From: Vibrio rotiferianus CAIM 577 = LMG 21460
GTDB lineage: Bacteria > Pseudomonadota > Gammaproteobacteria > Enterobacterales > Vibrionaceae
Assembly: GCF_002741985.1 (NCBI RefSeq)
Contig: NZ_APHW01000103.1
Location: forward strand, 124,001-188,000
Reading direction: 5' to 3'
Length of the DNA: 64,000 bases
The notes beneath the pieces were generated by a model, which was given only the letters and a program-made list of their open reading frames with translations, ran no database searches and was not told the origin of the DNA. The translations under genes and the position numbers were made by a program. Shown here piece by piece: positions 1 to 9,685 of the stretch; position 1 is the first letter of the stretch, and every line of letters starts with the position of its first letter.

Positions 1-573
1 ATCGCTACTGATTTCAATGAACGTGAAGAGATTACCCTCAATCTACGCAAACCAAGTTTTACTACAGCGAAAAACATAGCTCGCGAAATCAATAATACTT
101 TTGGTCCTAATGTCGCCAAAGCTATTAGCAAGGCGCGAGTGGAAATGCGTGCGCCTATGGATACTCAGCAACGTGTAGTCATGATGTCCATGTTGGAAGA
201 AATGAGTGTTGTAGAGGGAAGAAAGCCAGCTCGAATCGTCTTCAATTCACGTACTGGTACTGTTGTGATTGGTAAGAACGTCAAGGTGGGTGAAGCTGCT
301 GTCAGTCATGGCAACCTCACAGTGCGTATTTCAGAATCACAGCAAGTGAGCCAACCAAACGCATTTGCTGATGGCGAGACTAAAGTGGTTGATCAAACTC
401 AAATCGACATTGATGAGGAGCAAGCTCAAATGGTGATTTGGCCTCCGGGCACTGAATTGAACACGATTGTTAACGCAGTAAACAGCTTAGGTGCGACGCC
501 AACTGATTTGATGTCAATTTTACAGGCCCTAAATGAAGCGGGTGCACTCAATGCTGAGCTAGTCGTCATCTAA
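1..573 (+). CDS. flgI: FlgI, lateral flagellar P-ring protein (3' part)
   Basis: This is the C-terminal 190 residues of the P-ring protein, which forms the bushing of the flagellar rod in the peptidoglycan layer. The frame is open from base 1, so the gene starts outside the window. The FlgI family end is clear: a segment with VEMRAPMDTQQR, then GTVVIGKNVKV, and a tail of the type LNTIVNAVNSLGATPTDLMSILQALNEAGAL (cited here only as the family signature region, residues about 155-185 of the fragment). It is followed 11 bases later by flgJ, and the flgI-J-K-L order places it in a rod/hook operon. Assignment to the lateral system is inferred from the neighbouring laf genes. Confidence 0.95.
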   Translation: MATDFNEREEITLNLRKPSFTTAKNIAREINNTFGPNVAKAISKARVEMRAPMDTQQRVVMMSMLEEMSVVEGRKPARIVFNSRTGTVVIGKNVKVGEAAVSHGNLTVRISESQQVSQPNAFADGETKVVDQTQIDIDEEQAQMVIWPPGTELNTIVNAVNSLGATPTDLMSILQALNEAGALNAELVVI

Positions 574-584
574 GGGGAATCAAA

Positions 585-1142
585 ATGAAGTTAGATAATG
601 ACCAAAATCAACTAACGAATGTACTGTATCACGACAATAGTGCGCTAAATAAAATCAAAAATAGTCATGATGATGAAGCGACGCTTGAAGCGGTAGCAGG
701 CCAGTTTGAAGCCATGTTCCTGCAAATGGTACTGCGTCAAATGCGCAGCAGTAGCGATGTTATAGCAGATAAAGACAGTCCTTTTTCAAGTCAGCAGCAA
801 GGGGTTTTTCGAGACATGTACGATGGCCAACTCGCCATTGAACTAGCGAAAAAACAAAACTCAGGCATCGCAAATATGTTAGTGCAACAATTGAGCCCTT
901 CAATGCGCGAAGTTGAACTCAGAGGGGCGTTAGCGGTTGGCTCTGCAAATGATATTAAGTTCCAAACGATGGGATTGAAAGAAGCGGAATCTACATCACA
1001 ACTTTATCAAGATGGTGCCCTAAAAATGGATGATGCTCTTAATTCTTCAACTGAAGCGGTCGCCTCAGTAAGACAAGTACTAAGTGAGGCTGGGATGACA
1101 ACGGCGTTTTCTCAGCCACTTAATCGAAAAGTGGAGCTGTAG
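585..1142 (+). CDS. flgJ: FlgJ, rod-cap protein without muramidase domain
   Basis: The rod scaffold/cap protein guides assembly of the flagellar rod. At 185 residues it is far shorter than the roughly 310-residue two-domain FlgJ of enterobacteria. The N-terminal rod-capping part is present (AGQFEAMFLQMVLRQMRSSS near residues 38-57, and QLAIELAKKQNSGIANMLVQQL near 81-103), but the C-terminal glucosaminidase domain is absent. The stop codon is followed directly by the ATG of flgK, so the short length does not come from a frameshift near the end. The preceding AAGGGG gives a ribosome site. Peptidoglycan cutting for the lateral rod must come from another enzyme. Confidence 0.92.
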   Translation: MKLDNDQNQLTNVLYHDNSALNKIKNSHDDEATLEAVAGQFEAMFLQMVLRQMRSSSDVIADKDSPFSSQQQGVFRDMYDGQLAIELAKKQNSGIANMLVQQLSPSMREVELRGALAVGSANDIKFQTMGLKEAESTSQLYQDGALKMDDALNSSTEAVASVRQVLSEAGMTTAFSQPLNRKVEL

Positions 1143-2516
1143 ATGAACCTGGTTAATATTGCACTATCAGGCTTAAATGCAAACAGAGTTGCACTGGATG
1201 TGACAGCTCAAAACGTTGCCAATATTAATACTCCTGGCTACAGTCGTCAGCAAGCGGTTAATGCGTCAGTCGGCGCGGGAGCCTATGATCGTCTCAGCCC
1301 AGGAGCCGGTGTTGAAGTAACGAGCATCCGACGTGTTGCGGATCAGTTTTTAGTGAAACAGACTTGGTCCACCAATAGTTTGGCAGGCTACGCTTCAAAC
1401 TATACGGTTAGTATGAGTTTGTTAGAGAATACGTTATCTGCAGATGGCTTTAGCGTTTCAGCAGGCTTAGATACATTATTTGCTTCATTGAATGATGCGA
1501 CAGTAAAACCTGAGTCTATCCCATACCGCCAGCAGATCATTAATGAATCGGAAGCGCTTTCGCGTCGTTTTAATACCTTAACTGAGTCACTGCATAATCA
1601 ACATAAAGATATGAGTGATCAGCGAACCGCGGCGACGTCACATGCTAATAGCCTACTTAGTAACATCGCACAAGTTAACAAGCAGATCACTGAAATGCAG
1701 GGAACCGGAGGGAATCCTGCACACCTTATGGATGCTAGAGATTCTCTGATTGGTGAACTATCACAAGTGATCGAAGTAAAGACCACGAATCAACCTGATG
1801 GCACAATCCAAGTTACCTTAGCCTCCGGACAGCCCCTAGTCATGGGGTCTGAAGCAGGGAAGATCAAATCCACGCCAGATCCAGCAGATCCTTATATGGC
1901 GACTTTGAATGTTGAATTTGGGAAGCAAGACTTTGCTGTATCAGGAGCCGTAGGCGGCAAGCTAGGTGCCATTACGGATTACCAAAATGATGTATTAAAG
2001 CCAAATTTAGTGGCTCTCGATGATATGGCGAAATCTCTGGCCGATGAATTTAATACGATCTTGGCTACAGGAAAGGACTTGAATGGCAACGCGGGTAAGC
2101 CCCTCTTTAGTTATGACCCAGCCAACCCTTCCGCTAGTCTAACTGTTACAGATATTGAGCCGGATGAGTTGGCGTTCTCTAGTGATGGAACACCAGGTAA
2201 TTCAGATGTGTTGAGTAGCGTCATAGAGCTGAGTAACAAGCCCGTTGCTATCACTGGCTACGGTTCTTTAAGTTTAAATGATGCGTTTACAGCTATGGTT
2301 GGTGAGACTGCTATTAAAGCTCGCCAAGCAAGTGCAGACTTTGATGCCAAACTAACGGTAAACAAACAGGCTCATGCTGCACGAGATAATGTGAGCGCAG
2401 TAAACAGTGATGAAGAAGCCGCAAACCTAATGACATTTGCCAATGCTCATAACGCGAATATGAAAGTGATTAGCACTGCAAATGAGCTTTTCGATTCCGT
2501 GTTGCAGTTATTCTAG
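1143..2516 (+). CDS. flgK: FlgK, hook-filament junction protein (HAP1), lateral
   Basis: Hook-associated protein 1 joins the lateral hook to the filament. The conserved N-terminus (ALSGLNANRVALDVTAQNVA, followed by NINTPGYSRQ, residues about 7-36) and the helical C-terminus (NLMTFANAHNANMKVISTAN, followed by ELFDSVLQLF) are the D0 coiled-coil parts shared by rod and hook proteins. At 457 residues it is somewhat shorter than enterobacterial FlgK, as is common where the central domain is reduced. Its ATG abuts the flgJ stop, and flgL follows after 10 bases, so translation is probably coupled. Confidence 0.95.
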   Translation: MNLVNIALSGLNANRVALDVTAQNVANINTPGYSRQQAVNASVGAGAYDRLSPGAGVEVTSIRRVADQFLVKQTWSTNSLAGYASNYTVSMSLLENTLSADGFSVSAGLDTLFASLNDATVKPESIPYRQQIINESEALSRRFNTLTESLHNQHKDMSDQRTAATSHANSLLSNIAQVNKQITEMQGTGGNPAHLMDARDSLIGELSQVIEVKTTNQPDGTIQVTLASGQPLVMGSEAGKIKSTPDPADPYMATLNVEFGKQDFAVSGAVGGKLGAITDYQNDVLKPNLVALDDMAKSLADEFNTILATGKDLNGNAGKPLFSYDPANPSASLTVTDIEPDELAFSSDGTPGNSDVLSSVIELSNKPVAITGYGSLSLNDAFTAMVGETAIKARQASADFDAKLTVNKQAHAARDNVSAVNSDEEAANLMTFANAHNANMKVISTANELFDSVLQLF

Positions 2517-2526
2517 AAAGGAAATA

Positions 2527-3429
2527 ATGATGCGAATTAGTGACAATCAGTTTAGTCAAATGATGTTACAAAGCCTGCAAGGTAATAATGCGGGCCTCGG
2601 CAAAGTGCTGCAACAAATGTCGACAAGCGAGCGTTTGACAAAAATATCAGATGACCCGATGGCTTCGATTAAATTGCTTAATCTTGAGCGAGAAGGTAGC
2701 GCTATTAACCAATATCAATCCAATATTGCTAACGTCAAAACCACTCTTTCTAGTCAAGAAACGCACTTAGATTCGGTGAATGAGAGCTTAAAAAGTATTC
2801 GTGATCTTGTATTGTGGGGAGCGAACGGTTCACTAACGGATGCTGACCGTGATGGCATGATTACGGAGCTTAAGAGTTTACGAGATTCCGTTGAGTCATC
2901 ATTTAACGCTCAAGATGAAGAAGGTCATTATCTGTTCTCAGGGACGAAGACAGATACTCCAGCAATTAACAGTGCTGGTGGTACTTATGTTGTCGATGGT
3001 AACGGTGATAAGCGTGTCGTGACAGTTGCCAAGGGCGTTACAATGGAATCGAATATGACCGCCAAGGACATACTAGAGCTGGGCGGAGGTAATAATGTAC
3101 TCAACCAAATTGATGCACTAATTGCGGAATTTGAGACTCCGAGTCCTAATTTTAGAGCAACAGTAGACGCAACACTTCAAGTCATAGATGATACTTCTGC
3201 CAATGTTCTAGGAGCAATGACAGAGATTGGTGGTCGTCACAACAATTTAGACCTCCTTGATAGCGCTCACGGAGAGAATAAACTGTTTGTCGATAAAGTG
3301 AGCAGTGACCTTTCCGCGTTAGATTATGGTGAGGCTTCTGTGCGTTTGAGTAACTATCTTGCAGCTTTACAAGCGACCCAAGCGAGTTACGTGAAGATCA
3401 ACGATCTTAATTTGTTTGACCGTCTATAA
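2527..3429 (+). CDS. flgL: FlgL, hook-filament junction protein (HAP3), lateral
   Basis: Hook-associated protein 3 is the second junction protein between hook and filament. The flagellin-like N-terminus (MRISDNQFSQMMLQSLQGNN, then a LGKVLQQMSTSERLTKISDDP stretch around residues 20-42) and a C-terminal helix ending NDLNLFDRL support the call. An open frame begins earlier at 2482 inside flgK, but I chose the ATG at 2527: it follows the flgK stop and an AGAAAGG ribosome site, and it gives the usual HAP3 N-terminus. Length is 300 residues. It is co-transcribed with flgK and probably with the next gene. Confidence 0.93.
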   Translation: MMRISDNQFSQMMLQSLQGNNAGLGKVLQQMSTSERLTKISDDPMASIKLLNLEREGSAINQYQSNIANVKTTLSSQETHLDSVNESLKSIRDLVLWGANGSLTDADRDGMITELKSLRDSVESSFNAQDEEGHYLFSGTKTDTPAINSAGGTYVVDGNGDKRVVTVAKGVTMESNMTAKDILELGGGNNVLNQIDALIAEFETPSPNFRATVDATLQVIDDTSANVLGAMTEIGGRHNNLDLLDSAHGENKLFVDKVSSDLSALDYGEASVRLSNYLAALQATQASYVKINDLNLFDRL

Positions 3430-3446
3430 GGTTAGGAAGTTTTTTT

Positions 3447-4487
3447 ATGGTAATGAGCACAGTAGAGGTTAGGCCGCATAGTATTCGACTAGGTGGTCAA
3501 GAGCAGACCTCTATCATGCCAACTCGGTCAGCGGACTCTAGCAGTAAGATAACACCGCGACCACAACCCTCTCAGGCTGGCACGACGTCAGCCTATTCTG
3601 TTTCTGGGGTACTACTGACCCAAGGGCAACAACAAGCGACGTCGGTGCAAATTGCGTCTAAGTCTTTGCAAGTTATTGGCAAAGAGCTTACAGCGATTAA
3701 GCGACAGATGTCGCAAGCCTTGAATGTCGGAGCTCAAAATGTTTCGGGCTTACAGGATAACTTAAGTCGTTCAAAACAGAATTTACATATCGCTCTAGAA
3801 CAAGCTAGGTTTGACGGTAAAAAAGTAGTAGACAATGAGCTCAATTTAAAGCTTGATCGAGCTGATATTCGTCGTTTTTCAATTCCAGGGTTAAATGTTC
3901 ATAGATTGAGTGAAAAGCCAGAGCAGATTCGTTTAGACTTTCCTCAAGGCCAGTCGGTAATGATTCAATTCGATGGGCAAGCTGATGGGAACCGTACAGT
4001 AAAAATGCTCGATCGCAGTTTAATCGCTATGGGCATGCGTGCATCGCTTGCCGAAGATGGAACTATCTTATTCGAGGCTAGAGAGGGAGCATATAGCCAA
4101 ATGCAACAGCGTGTGTTTGTTACTGGTGAGGGGCATCGTTTCCCTGCGGGACAGGCAAATACGTTGAGTTTAAAAGCTGAGCCTGATGGTATAACAGAGC
4201 TAAGTTTTGATTTGGGTTCACGCGATGGCATCAAACAGTCTATTGCTAAGGTTAATAAGCACCTGCAACACGTACATAGCAGTTTGGAGCAAGCTAAGTC
4301 ATTTCATGGCGAGCTTCAAACACAGATGCAGTCGATCCAAAGCCAGGCCAAAGTACTGCCAGTGGACAAAGTAAACAGTACATTAGATAGCTTTTTAGCA
4401 TCATCTGATCAATTTACATCAACTTTCCAAGCACTTAATGCACAAGCAAATGTGCGTCGGCATACTGTAGTGGCACTGTTGAAATAA
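3447..4487 (+). CDS. lafW: LafW-like putative hook-associated protein
   Basis: This 346-residue protein follows flgL after 17 bases. Both ends are long amphipathic helices rich in Gln, Ser and Leu (residues about 60-120 and 270-346), as in flagellin-type axial proteins, with a beta-rich middle. It carries no signal peptide or membrane segment, which fits export through the flagellar apparatus. Lateral (Flag-2/laf) loci of other bacteria carry a hook-associated gene called lafW at this position after flgL, so the name is given by position and architecture; I did not recognise a diagnostic motif. A filament-associated accessory protein is an alternative. Confidence 0.6.
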   Translation: MVMSTVEVRPHSIRLGGQEQTSIMPTRSADSSSKITPRPQPSQAGTTSAYSVSGVLLTQGQQQATSVQIASKSLQVIGKELTAIKRQMSQALNVGAQNVSGLQDNLSRSKQNLHIALEQARFDGKKVVDNELNLKLDRADIRRFSIPGLNVHRLSEKPEQIRLDFPQGQSVMIQFDGQADGNRTVKMLDRSLIAMGMRASLAEDGTILFEAREGAYSQMQQRVFVTGEGHRFPAGQANTLSLKAEPDGITELSFDLGSRDGIKQSIAKVNKHLQHVHSSLEQAKSFHGELQTQMQSIQSQAKVLPVDKVNSTLDSFLASSDQFTSTFQALNAQANVRRHTVVALLK

Positions 4488-4678
4488 CCTATCAAGAGTA
4501 CAGCAAGATTCCCTTCTCGGTTTTATGTGTGATTTCAAAAATTAGAAAAGAGTTGGGTATCACCCTTCTAGATTGTTATTAAAAGAGATTATAGCCCTTT
4601 CGTTCATCTGTTCTGGAATGACGGTTGTGGCGTGTATTTTGTTTTATATTTTTCATCCGCTCAATGTTCTTGTGGGTC

Positions 4679-4713
4679 ATTCCCGACATCGACAAAGGAG
4701 CGGAGTCGGGAAT
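4679..4713. repeat. Short palindromic element between convergent genes
   Basis: ATTCCCGAC at 4679-4687 and GTCGGGAAT at 4705-4713 are a perfect 9-bp inverted repeat with a 17-base loop, lying between lafW (+) and the DUF2339 gene (-) about 20 bases after the latter's stop. It has the look of a dispersed REP-like palindrome and could end transcription from either side. The rest of the 4488-4732 gap shows nothing else convincing. Confidence 0.5.
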
Positions 4714-4732
4714 CTCTTTCTTATCTTGAACT

Positions 4733-7417
4733 CTATTCCGTGTGCTCGGCAGGTTCTGCGACCGAGCGATGGAGTTTTTGGAATAACCATCCTAATCCAA
4801 TCAGTGATGCACCTAGGCCCAAGAAGCTGATCGCACGCCAGAAGCCATCCAATGAGCGAACATCCCACAAGAACACCTTAAGCGCGACGCACGCCAACAC
4901 GGCTAAACCAATGCGCTGAATCTTCATTGCTTTGCGTGTTGCGCCAACCCAAGTCAATAAGCCACCGACAATCAAACCAGCAATCGAGTAAGTAAACAGC
5001 TCTGCCATGCCAGTCTGTTGAGCGAGCGTCATAGAGGTAGGCTGCCAGAACTGGCGAATCGACATGCCTAGCCAAATGGCTGCCAAGATTAGGCCAAAGC
5101 TGGCGACCACGGAGCGTGGGATCAGCAACGTGTTCCAACGCTTGTAAGTAGTTACTAGCAAAACAATCGCAGGCAACAACCAGCCAAGAGACAGCATGTT
5201 GAACACCGGCATGGATTCCGCGGAAACATTATTGACCATCAATGGCGATTCGAGGCTATTGAGCAACATCATCAGCACAACAAAAGCGCCCCAAAGTAGG
5301 TAGCTGTAAGCTTGATAAACGCGCTCTAGTTGCTGCGCAAATTGGCTGCGATAGCTGTAAACCAACCCCATTACTAATGCTTGGTTAGCAAACACAATCA
5401 CCGAAGTGAAATCGATGTAGCCAAGGTAGCCATATTGTCCCGTCAGCCAGTAGTTGGTTTGGGTGAACACCGCCATCAAGAAGACGTGTAAGAACGCCCC
5501 TTCAAACCAATTGGCGAGTTCTGTATCTGAGCGATGTAACACAGTGCGAGCGTAAGCAAGAATCGCCAACGAAGGCAGGTAACTGATCAGCACCCAAGCC
5601 CAGTGTCCCGCATTGACGGGTTGCCACTCTGGAATAAACGGTAACAGCGTAAGACGTACGACTAAGATGCCCATGGCGACTTTGACTGCCCAACTCGCTG
5701 GGCGGAAAACATTGGCTTGAGTCTGCAACGCCATAACCGCCACTTGAATCGAAATAGCTGTCGTGAGCCATGTGTCATTCAGCCAAACGAAAGCCGTTCC
5801 GGCAATGATGGCATGCATGATGGCAGAGCATTCCAGTGCCAGCGCTTTGAACCTTTGTCCAAGTAAGGCGTAGTAGGCCGCAATTACGGCGGTGAAGAGT
5901 GTCCAACCTAAAACATGACCGCTCATGAATTCGTAGGTGTAGAGCAGGGTAATCAAGGTCATCGCTGGGGCAAGTACAAGGAAGAGAATACCTGTTAGTT
6001 GAGAGCGGTCACCTGCCAGTGTCTGGAATAATGTTCGTAGTGCAATCAACGTAATACTAATGCCGAGCGCGAGCAGTACTGGCGTTTGTCCTTCAGCCAT
6101 GTAGATAGATTCAAGCGCAATCGAAAGCAGCATGATCGCGGTATAAGGCACCAATATCGATGGTAAATAGACTCTTAATGACCAAGTTTTACGAATGGCG
6201 GGTAGCCAAATCATGGCAGTAAAAAAGGCATAGAAGTAAATCATCTCAGCGGTATCAACGCTAGACATGCGAGCTAATGCCGACAGCACTAATAATGTCA
6301 TCGCGAGAGCAATACCTGTCGGTGGATGCGTCCATCTGCCTTGGCAATGACGGTAGCGAGGTTTGAGCATCCAACCCATTCTTGGCACCGCAAACAGCAG
6401 GTACAAACTTAGAGAAAGGAAGATCGAAAGCCATGAGAAGAGTTGTTCTATCGGCATGCTCTCAATCAGCAACAACATCCACAAAATATGCGGCACGGTA
6501 ATCGATGGTGAAATCCAAGCGTGTCGGATCTTTTGCATCAGTAGCGTTGCGGCAATTGAAATTGCAGTGATGTAGCCAGCGAGTAAGTAATAGTTAGGCT
6601 CTGCACCGCTAATCCAAAGTGGTGCTGAATAACCACCGATTAAGCCGAGCACGGCCATCAAAGGGCCTTGGCGCAGAGAAAGCGCTAAGCTCGAAAATGC
6701 CGCGCCCGCCAAGATTACCAGTGACGCACTTGGTGATAAGAGCTGATAGAAGACAAACGCAAAGATCACCGTGCAGTAGATGCCAGTTAACCCTGTTCCG
6801 GTAATGGCGGCAGGGACGTAGGTAAAGCCTTTCGCTCGTCCTGCTCGGTCTGGGGATTTTTGTTCACGGCGGTGGAACCATTCACCTGCTATCACGGTAG
6901 CAAGAGAGATGGAGAATGCGATGGTCACGCGCATGATTGGAGAGAATTCAATGTGACTGCCAATCACTTGTACGAGGTAACCGCCACCAATCAACATGGA
7001 GAGCGCGCCAACCCAAACCAACCAGTTTTCTTGGATGTTGGTCAGCAGTTTATTGGCTTGTTTCTCGAACACGGATTCACTGCTCTGCGCCAGCTCACCG
7101 ATATGAACTTCATCGGCTGAGGGGAGGCTCGGTTCAACAATTGGCTGTGGCGCTTGTTTCGCTGCTAGAGGTGTAACTTTCGACTCAGACTCCGTTGCTG
7201 GCGTTGGAACATGCTGTGCCTGAGGGGCATCGTGTTGCTCAGGTTTAAAAGTCGGCGATGCGCCTTTCTCAAACCAACGCGCACGAAGCTCTGCCAGCTC
7301 TTTATGAAGCTGAGACACTTCGTCCTCTAGCCTCGATATTCGACTGACAGCTTTCAACGTGATGAGCATGGCGAAAATCGCCAAGATAACCGCTAATGAG
7401 ATAAACAACTGCTGCAC
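4733..7417 (-). CDS. DUF2339 large polytopic membrane protein
   Basis: A large inner-membrane protein of 894 residues. It starts with one membrane segment (residues about 4-22), then a short predicted coiled coil (LEDEVSQLHKELAELRARW, about 30-48) and a Pro/Ala/Gln-rich soluble linker up to about residue 130. The remainder is made of many hydrophobic helices (more than twenty), the typical layout of DUF2339. The family has no established reaction; roles in envelope integrity or transport have been suggested elsewhere but cannot be read from the sequence. It stands alone, divergent from the antiporter gene at 7643. Confidence 0.9.
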   Translation of the reverse strand: MQQLFISLAVILAIFAMLITLKAVSRISRLEDEVSQLHKELAELRARWFEKGASPTFKPEQHDAPQAQHVPTPATESESKVTPLAAKQAPQPIVEPSLPSADEVHIGELAQSSESVFEKQANKLLTNIQENWLVWVGALSMLIGGGYLVQVIGSHIEFSPIMRVTIAFSISLATVIAGEWFHRREQKSPDRAGRAKGFTYVPAAITGTGLTGIYCTVIFAFVFYQLLSPSASLVILAGAAFSSLALSLRQGPLMAVLGLIGGYSAPLWISGAEPNYYLLAGYITAISIAATLLMQKIRHAWISPSITVPHILWMLLLIESMPIEQLFSWLSIFLSLSLYLLFAVPRMGWMLKPRYRHCQGRWTHPPTGIALAMTLLVLSALARMSSVDTAEMIYFYAFFTAMIWLPAIRKTWSLRVYLPSILVPYTAIMLLSIALESIYMAEGQTPVLLALGISITLIALRTLFQTLAGDRSQLTGILFLVLAPAMTLITLLYTYEFMSGHVLGWTLFTAVIAAYYALLGQRFKALALECSAIMHAIIAGTAFVWLNDTWLTTAISIQVAVMALQTQANVFRPASWAVKVAMGILVVRLTLLPFIPEWQPVNAGHWAWVLISYLPSLAILAYARTVLHRSDTELANWFEGAFLHVFLMAVFTQTNYWLTGQYGYLGYIDFTSVIVFANQALVMGLVYSYRSQFAQQLERVYQAYSYLLWGAFVVLMMLLNSLESPLMVNNVSAESMPVFNMLSLGWLLPAIVLLVTTYKRWNTLLIPRSVVASFGLILAAIWLGMSIRQFWQPTSMTLAQQTGMAELFTYSIAGLIVGGLLTWVGATRKAMKIQRIGLAVLACVALKVFLWDVRSLDGFWRAISFLGLGASLIGLGWLFQKLHRSVAEPAEHTE

Positions 7418-7642
7418 TCCCTATCCGTCGTTTGAGAACCCTTAACTTTGAGCAACTTAGCTAAGCTTAGTTCACTGTGTGACAAGCTAACGGGATATAC
7501 AACACTGAACAAGAAATTTGAGAGGAAGTCGCATATTTGAACGAAAACTGGCGGAGCATCCACACTAAACTAATCTTTTTTATAGAGTTAATCGGTTTTG
7601 GGTGAAAGCTCACCAGAACAATAACAAATTAGGTGATGATAA

Positions 7643-9436
7643 ATGCAAGTGGGCAACGAAGCGCTGGTGCTGTCGGCGGTTGGGGTAATAGGTTTAGGTT
7701 GTCAGTGGTTAGCGTGGCGAATGCGTTTGCCTGCCATTCTCTTCTTACTGTTAGCGGGCATCATTGTTGGCCCGATCCTGCAATGGCTCAACCCAGACGA
7801 GATTCTTGGGGATTTGCTTTTCCCCTTAGTTTCCCTCGCGGTGGCAGTGATTTTGTTTGAGGGCAGTTTAACCCTGAATTTTAAAGAGATTCGCGGCGTA
7901 AGTGGCTCCGTTTGGAGCATCGTCTCTGTTGGTGCAATCATTTCTTGGGTGGCCACCAGTGTGGCAACGCACTACTTTCTTAATTTTACTTGGGAGCTCT
8001 CAATCTTGTTCGCCAGTTTAACCGTGGTTACTGGTCCAACGGTGATTGTGCCATTGTTGCGAACCGTGCGGCCAACCTCAAAACTGGCCAATATTCTGCG
8101 CTGGGAAGGTATCTTGATCGACCCGTTAGGCGCGTTGTTTGTGGTGATGGTGTACGAGTTCATTGTCTCGCACAATGCCGTGAACAGCGTCGAAGTGTTT
8201 GGCACCATCATTGCGGTGGGCTTGATTCTTGGTGTTGCCTCTGGTGCTGCGGTGTCTACCGTTTTGCGTAGAGCTTGGCTGCCGGAATACCTTCAGCCAT
8301 TTGCGGTATTGATGGTGGTGCTCGGGGTGTTCTCGATTTCTAACCAAATGGAATCGGAAGCAGGTCTACTGACCGTTACTGTGATGGGCATGTGGCTGGC
8401 GAACGCCAAGGGCATCAATATTCAGCAAATCCTGCACTTTAAAGAGCACTTAACCATCTTGTTGATCACCGGGTTGTTCATCTTCCTAGCAGCACGCATC
8501 AGTCTTGATGATTTCGCGGCGCTTGGTAGCGGTGCGGTATTGCTGTTTGTTTTCATGCAGTTGGTGTCGCGTCCACTTTCGATTTTCGCTTCGACTATTC
8601 GCAGTGACTTAACCTTCCAGGATAAGCTGTTCCTCTCTTGGGTTGCGCCGCGCGGTATTGTGGCGGCGTCCATCTCGTCTCTGTTTGCTATCAAGCTGAC
8701 AGAATATGGTATTTCAGAAGCCATGCTGTTGGTGCCAATGACCTTCATGGTGATCATCGGCACGGTGGTACTACAAAGTGCGACGGCGCGTCCTATGGCT
8801 AAAGCGTTGGGTGTGGCTGAGCCTGCACCAAGAGGTTTCCTATTGATTGGTGCAAACCGAGTGGCTCAAGAGATAGGTAAAGCACTGGCGAGATACGATC
8901 GTAAAGTTCTGCTCACCGATTCGAACTGGGACTACATTAGCCAAGTTCACATGTTGGGCTTAGACCATTACTACGGTAACCCGATCTCTAGCCATGCTGA
9001 TGACAACCTGAATCTGATTGGTATTGGGCAAGTGGTGGCGCTAACGCCAGACCAACACTTCAATATCATGGCGTGTATACAATTTGTCGGCGAGTTCGGC
9101 GAAGATAAAGTACATTGCCTGCAGAAAACCAAATCTAACGGCAATGAGAAACACTCGGTTTCGGAAGAGTATCACGGCAAATTATTGATGGGCGGCAACG
9201 TCAGTTACTCCCAAATGGCGAGTTTGCTGAGCCAAGGAGCTGAAATCAAACACACTAAGCTGAGTGAGAGTTTCACTTACCAAGATTACCTTGAGCACCA
9301 CAAAGACAATTTGGTGATTCCGCTTTTCCATGTTGAAGAGAAAGGCAAAATTCAATTCTGTGATGATCCAGACCAGTTCATACCACCTACAACCAGCACG
9401 GTGGTGGCGCTTATTCAATCCGTCGAGGCTAAATAG
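7643..9436 (+). CDS. Na+(K+)/H+ antiporter, CPA family with Rossmann domain
   Basis: The first roughly 385 residues are about a dozen hydrophobic helices of the sodium/proton exchanger fold, including ILFEGSLTL (near residue 71) and VTGPTVIVPLLRTVRPTSKL (near 128-147), typical NhaP-type signatures. After residue about 397 a cytoplasmic TrkA-N/RCK-like nucleotide-binding domain follows (GFLLIGANRVAQEIGKALAR), expected to gate transport. The ATG has an AGGTGA ribosome site. It is divergent from the DUF2339 gene across 225 bases. Whether it moves Na+ or K+ cannot be told from the sequence. Confidence 0.88.
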   Translation: MQVGNEALVLSAVGVIGLGCQWLAWRMRLPAILFLLLAGIIVGPILQWLNPDEILGDLLFPLVSLAVAVILFEGSLTLNFKEIRGVSGSVWSIVSVGAIISWVATSVATHYFLNFTWELSILFASLTVVTGPTVIVPLLRTVRPTSKLANILRWEGILIDPLGALFVVMVYEFIVSHNAVNSVEVFGTIIAVGLILGVASGAAVSTVLRRAWLPEYLQPFAVLMVVLGVFSISNQMESEAGLLTVTVMGMWLANAKGINIQQILHFKEHLTILLITGLFIFLAARISLDDFAALGSGAVLLFVFMQLVSRPLSIFASTIRSDLTFQDKLFLSWVAPRGIVAASISSLFAIKLTEYGISEAMLLVPMTFMVIIGTVVLQSATARPMAKALGVAEPAPRGFLLIGANRVAQEIGKALARYDRKVLLTDSNWDYISQVHMLGLDHYYGNPISSHADDNLNLIGIGQVVALTPDQHFNIMACIQFVGEFGEDKVHCLQKTKSNGNEKHSVSEEYHGKLLMGGNVSYSQMASLLSQGAEIKHTKLSESFTYQDYLEHHKDNLVIPLFHVEEKGKIQFCDDPDQFIPPTTSTVVALIQSVEAK

Positions 9437-9455
9437 CCTAAATGACACAGAGAAC

Positions 9456-9482
9456 TGCCACTCTTGGAACATCGGAGTGGCA
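9456..9482 (+). terminator. Hairpin after antiporter gene
   Basis: TGCCACTC (9456-9463) pairs with GAGTGGCA (9475-9482) 20 bases after the antiporter stop. There is no strong T run, so it is only a possible terminator. Confidence 0.4.
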
Positions 9483-9685
9483 ACATTGTTAATCGTTACC
9501 CAAGCTTAATAGAGCAGTGAGGCGCAGTGTTTTAAACGCAGCGCCTCGATATGCTTTCTTAGTCATAAAGCGAGAGCGCACAAGGCTCGATTCGGTAAAT
9601 AAATTGTTCAATTTCCGAATTTTCGCATTGACGACAATGGCAAGGATCGCAATACTGCGCGACTGTTTTACTTTAGGGTGACATT

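Noticed and set aside
6363..6575. Plus-strand frames within the DUF2339 gene
   Set aside because: They lie inside a clear 894-residue membrane protein on the other strand and have no own ribosome site or family.
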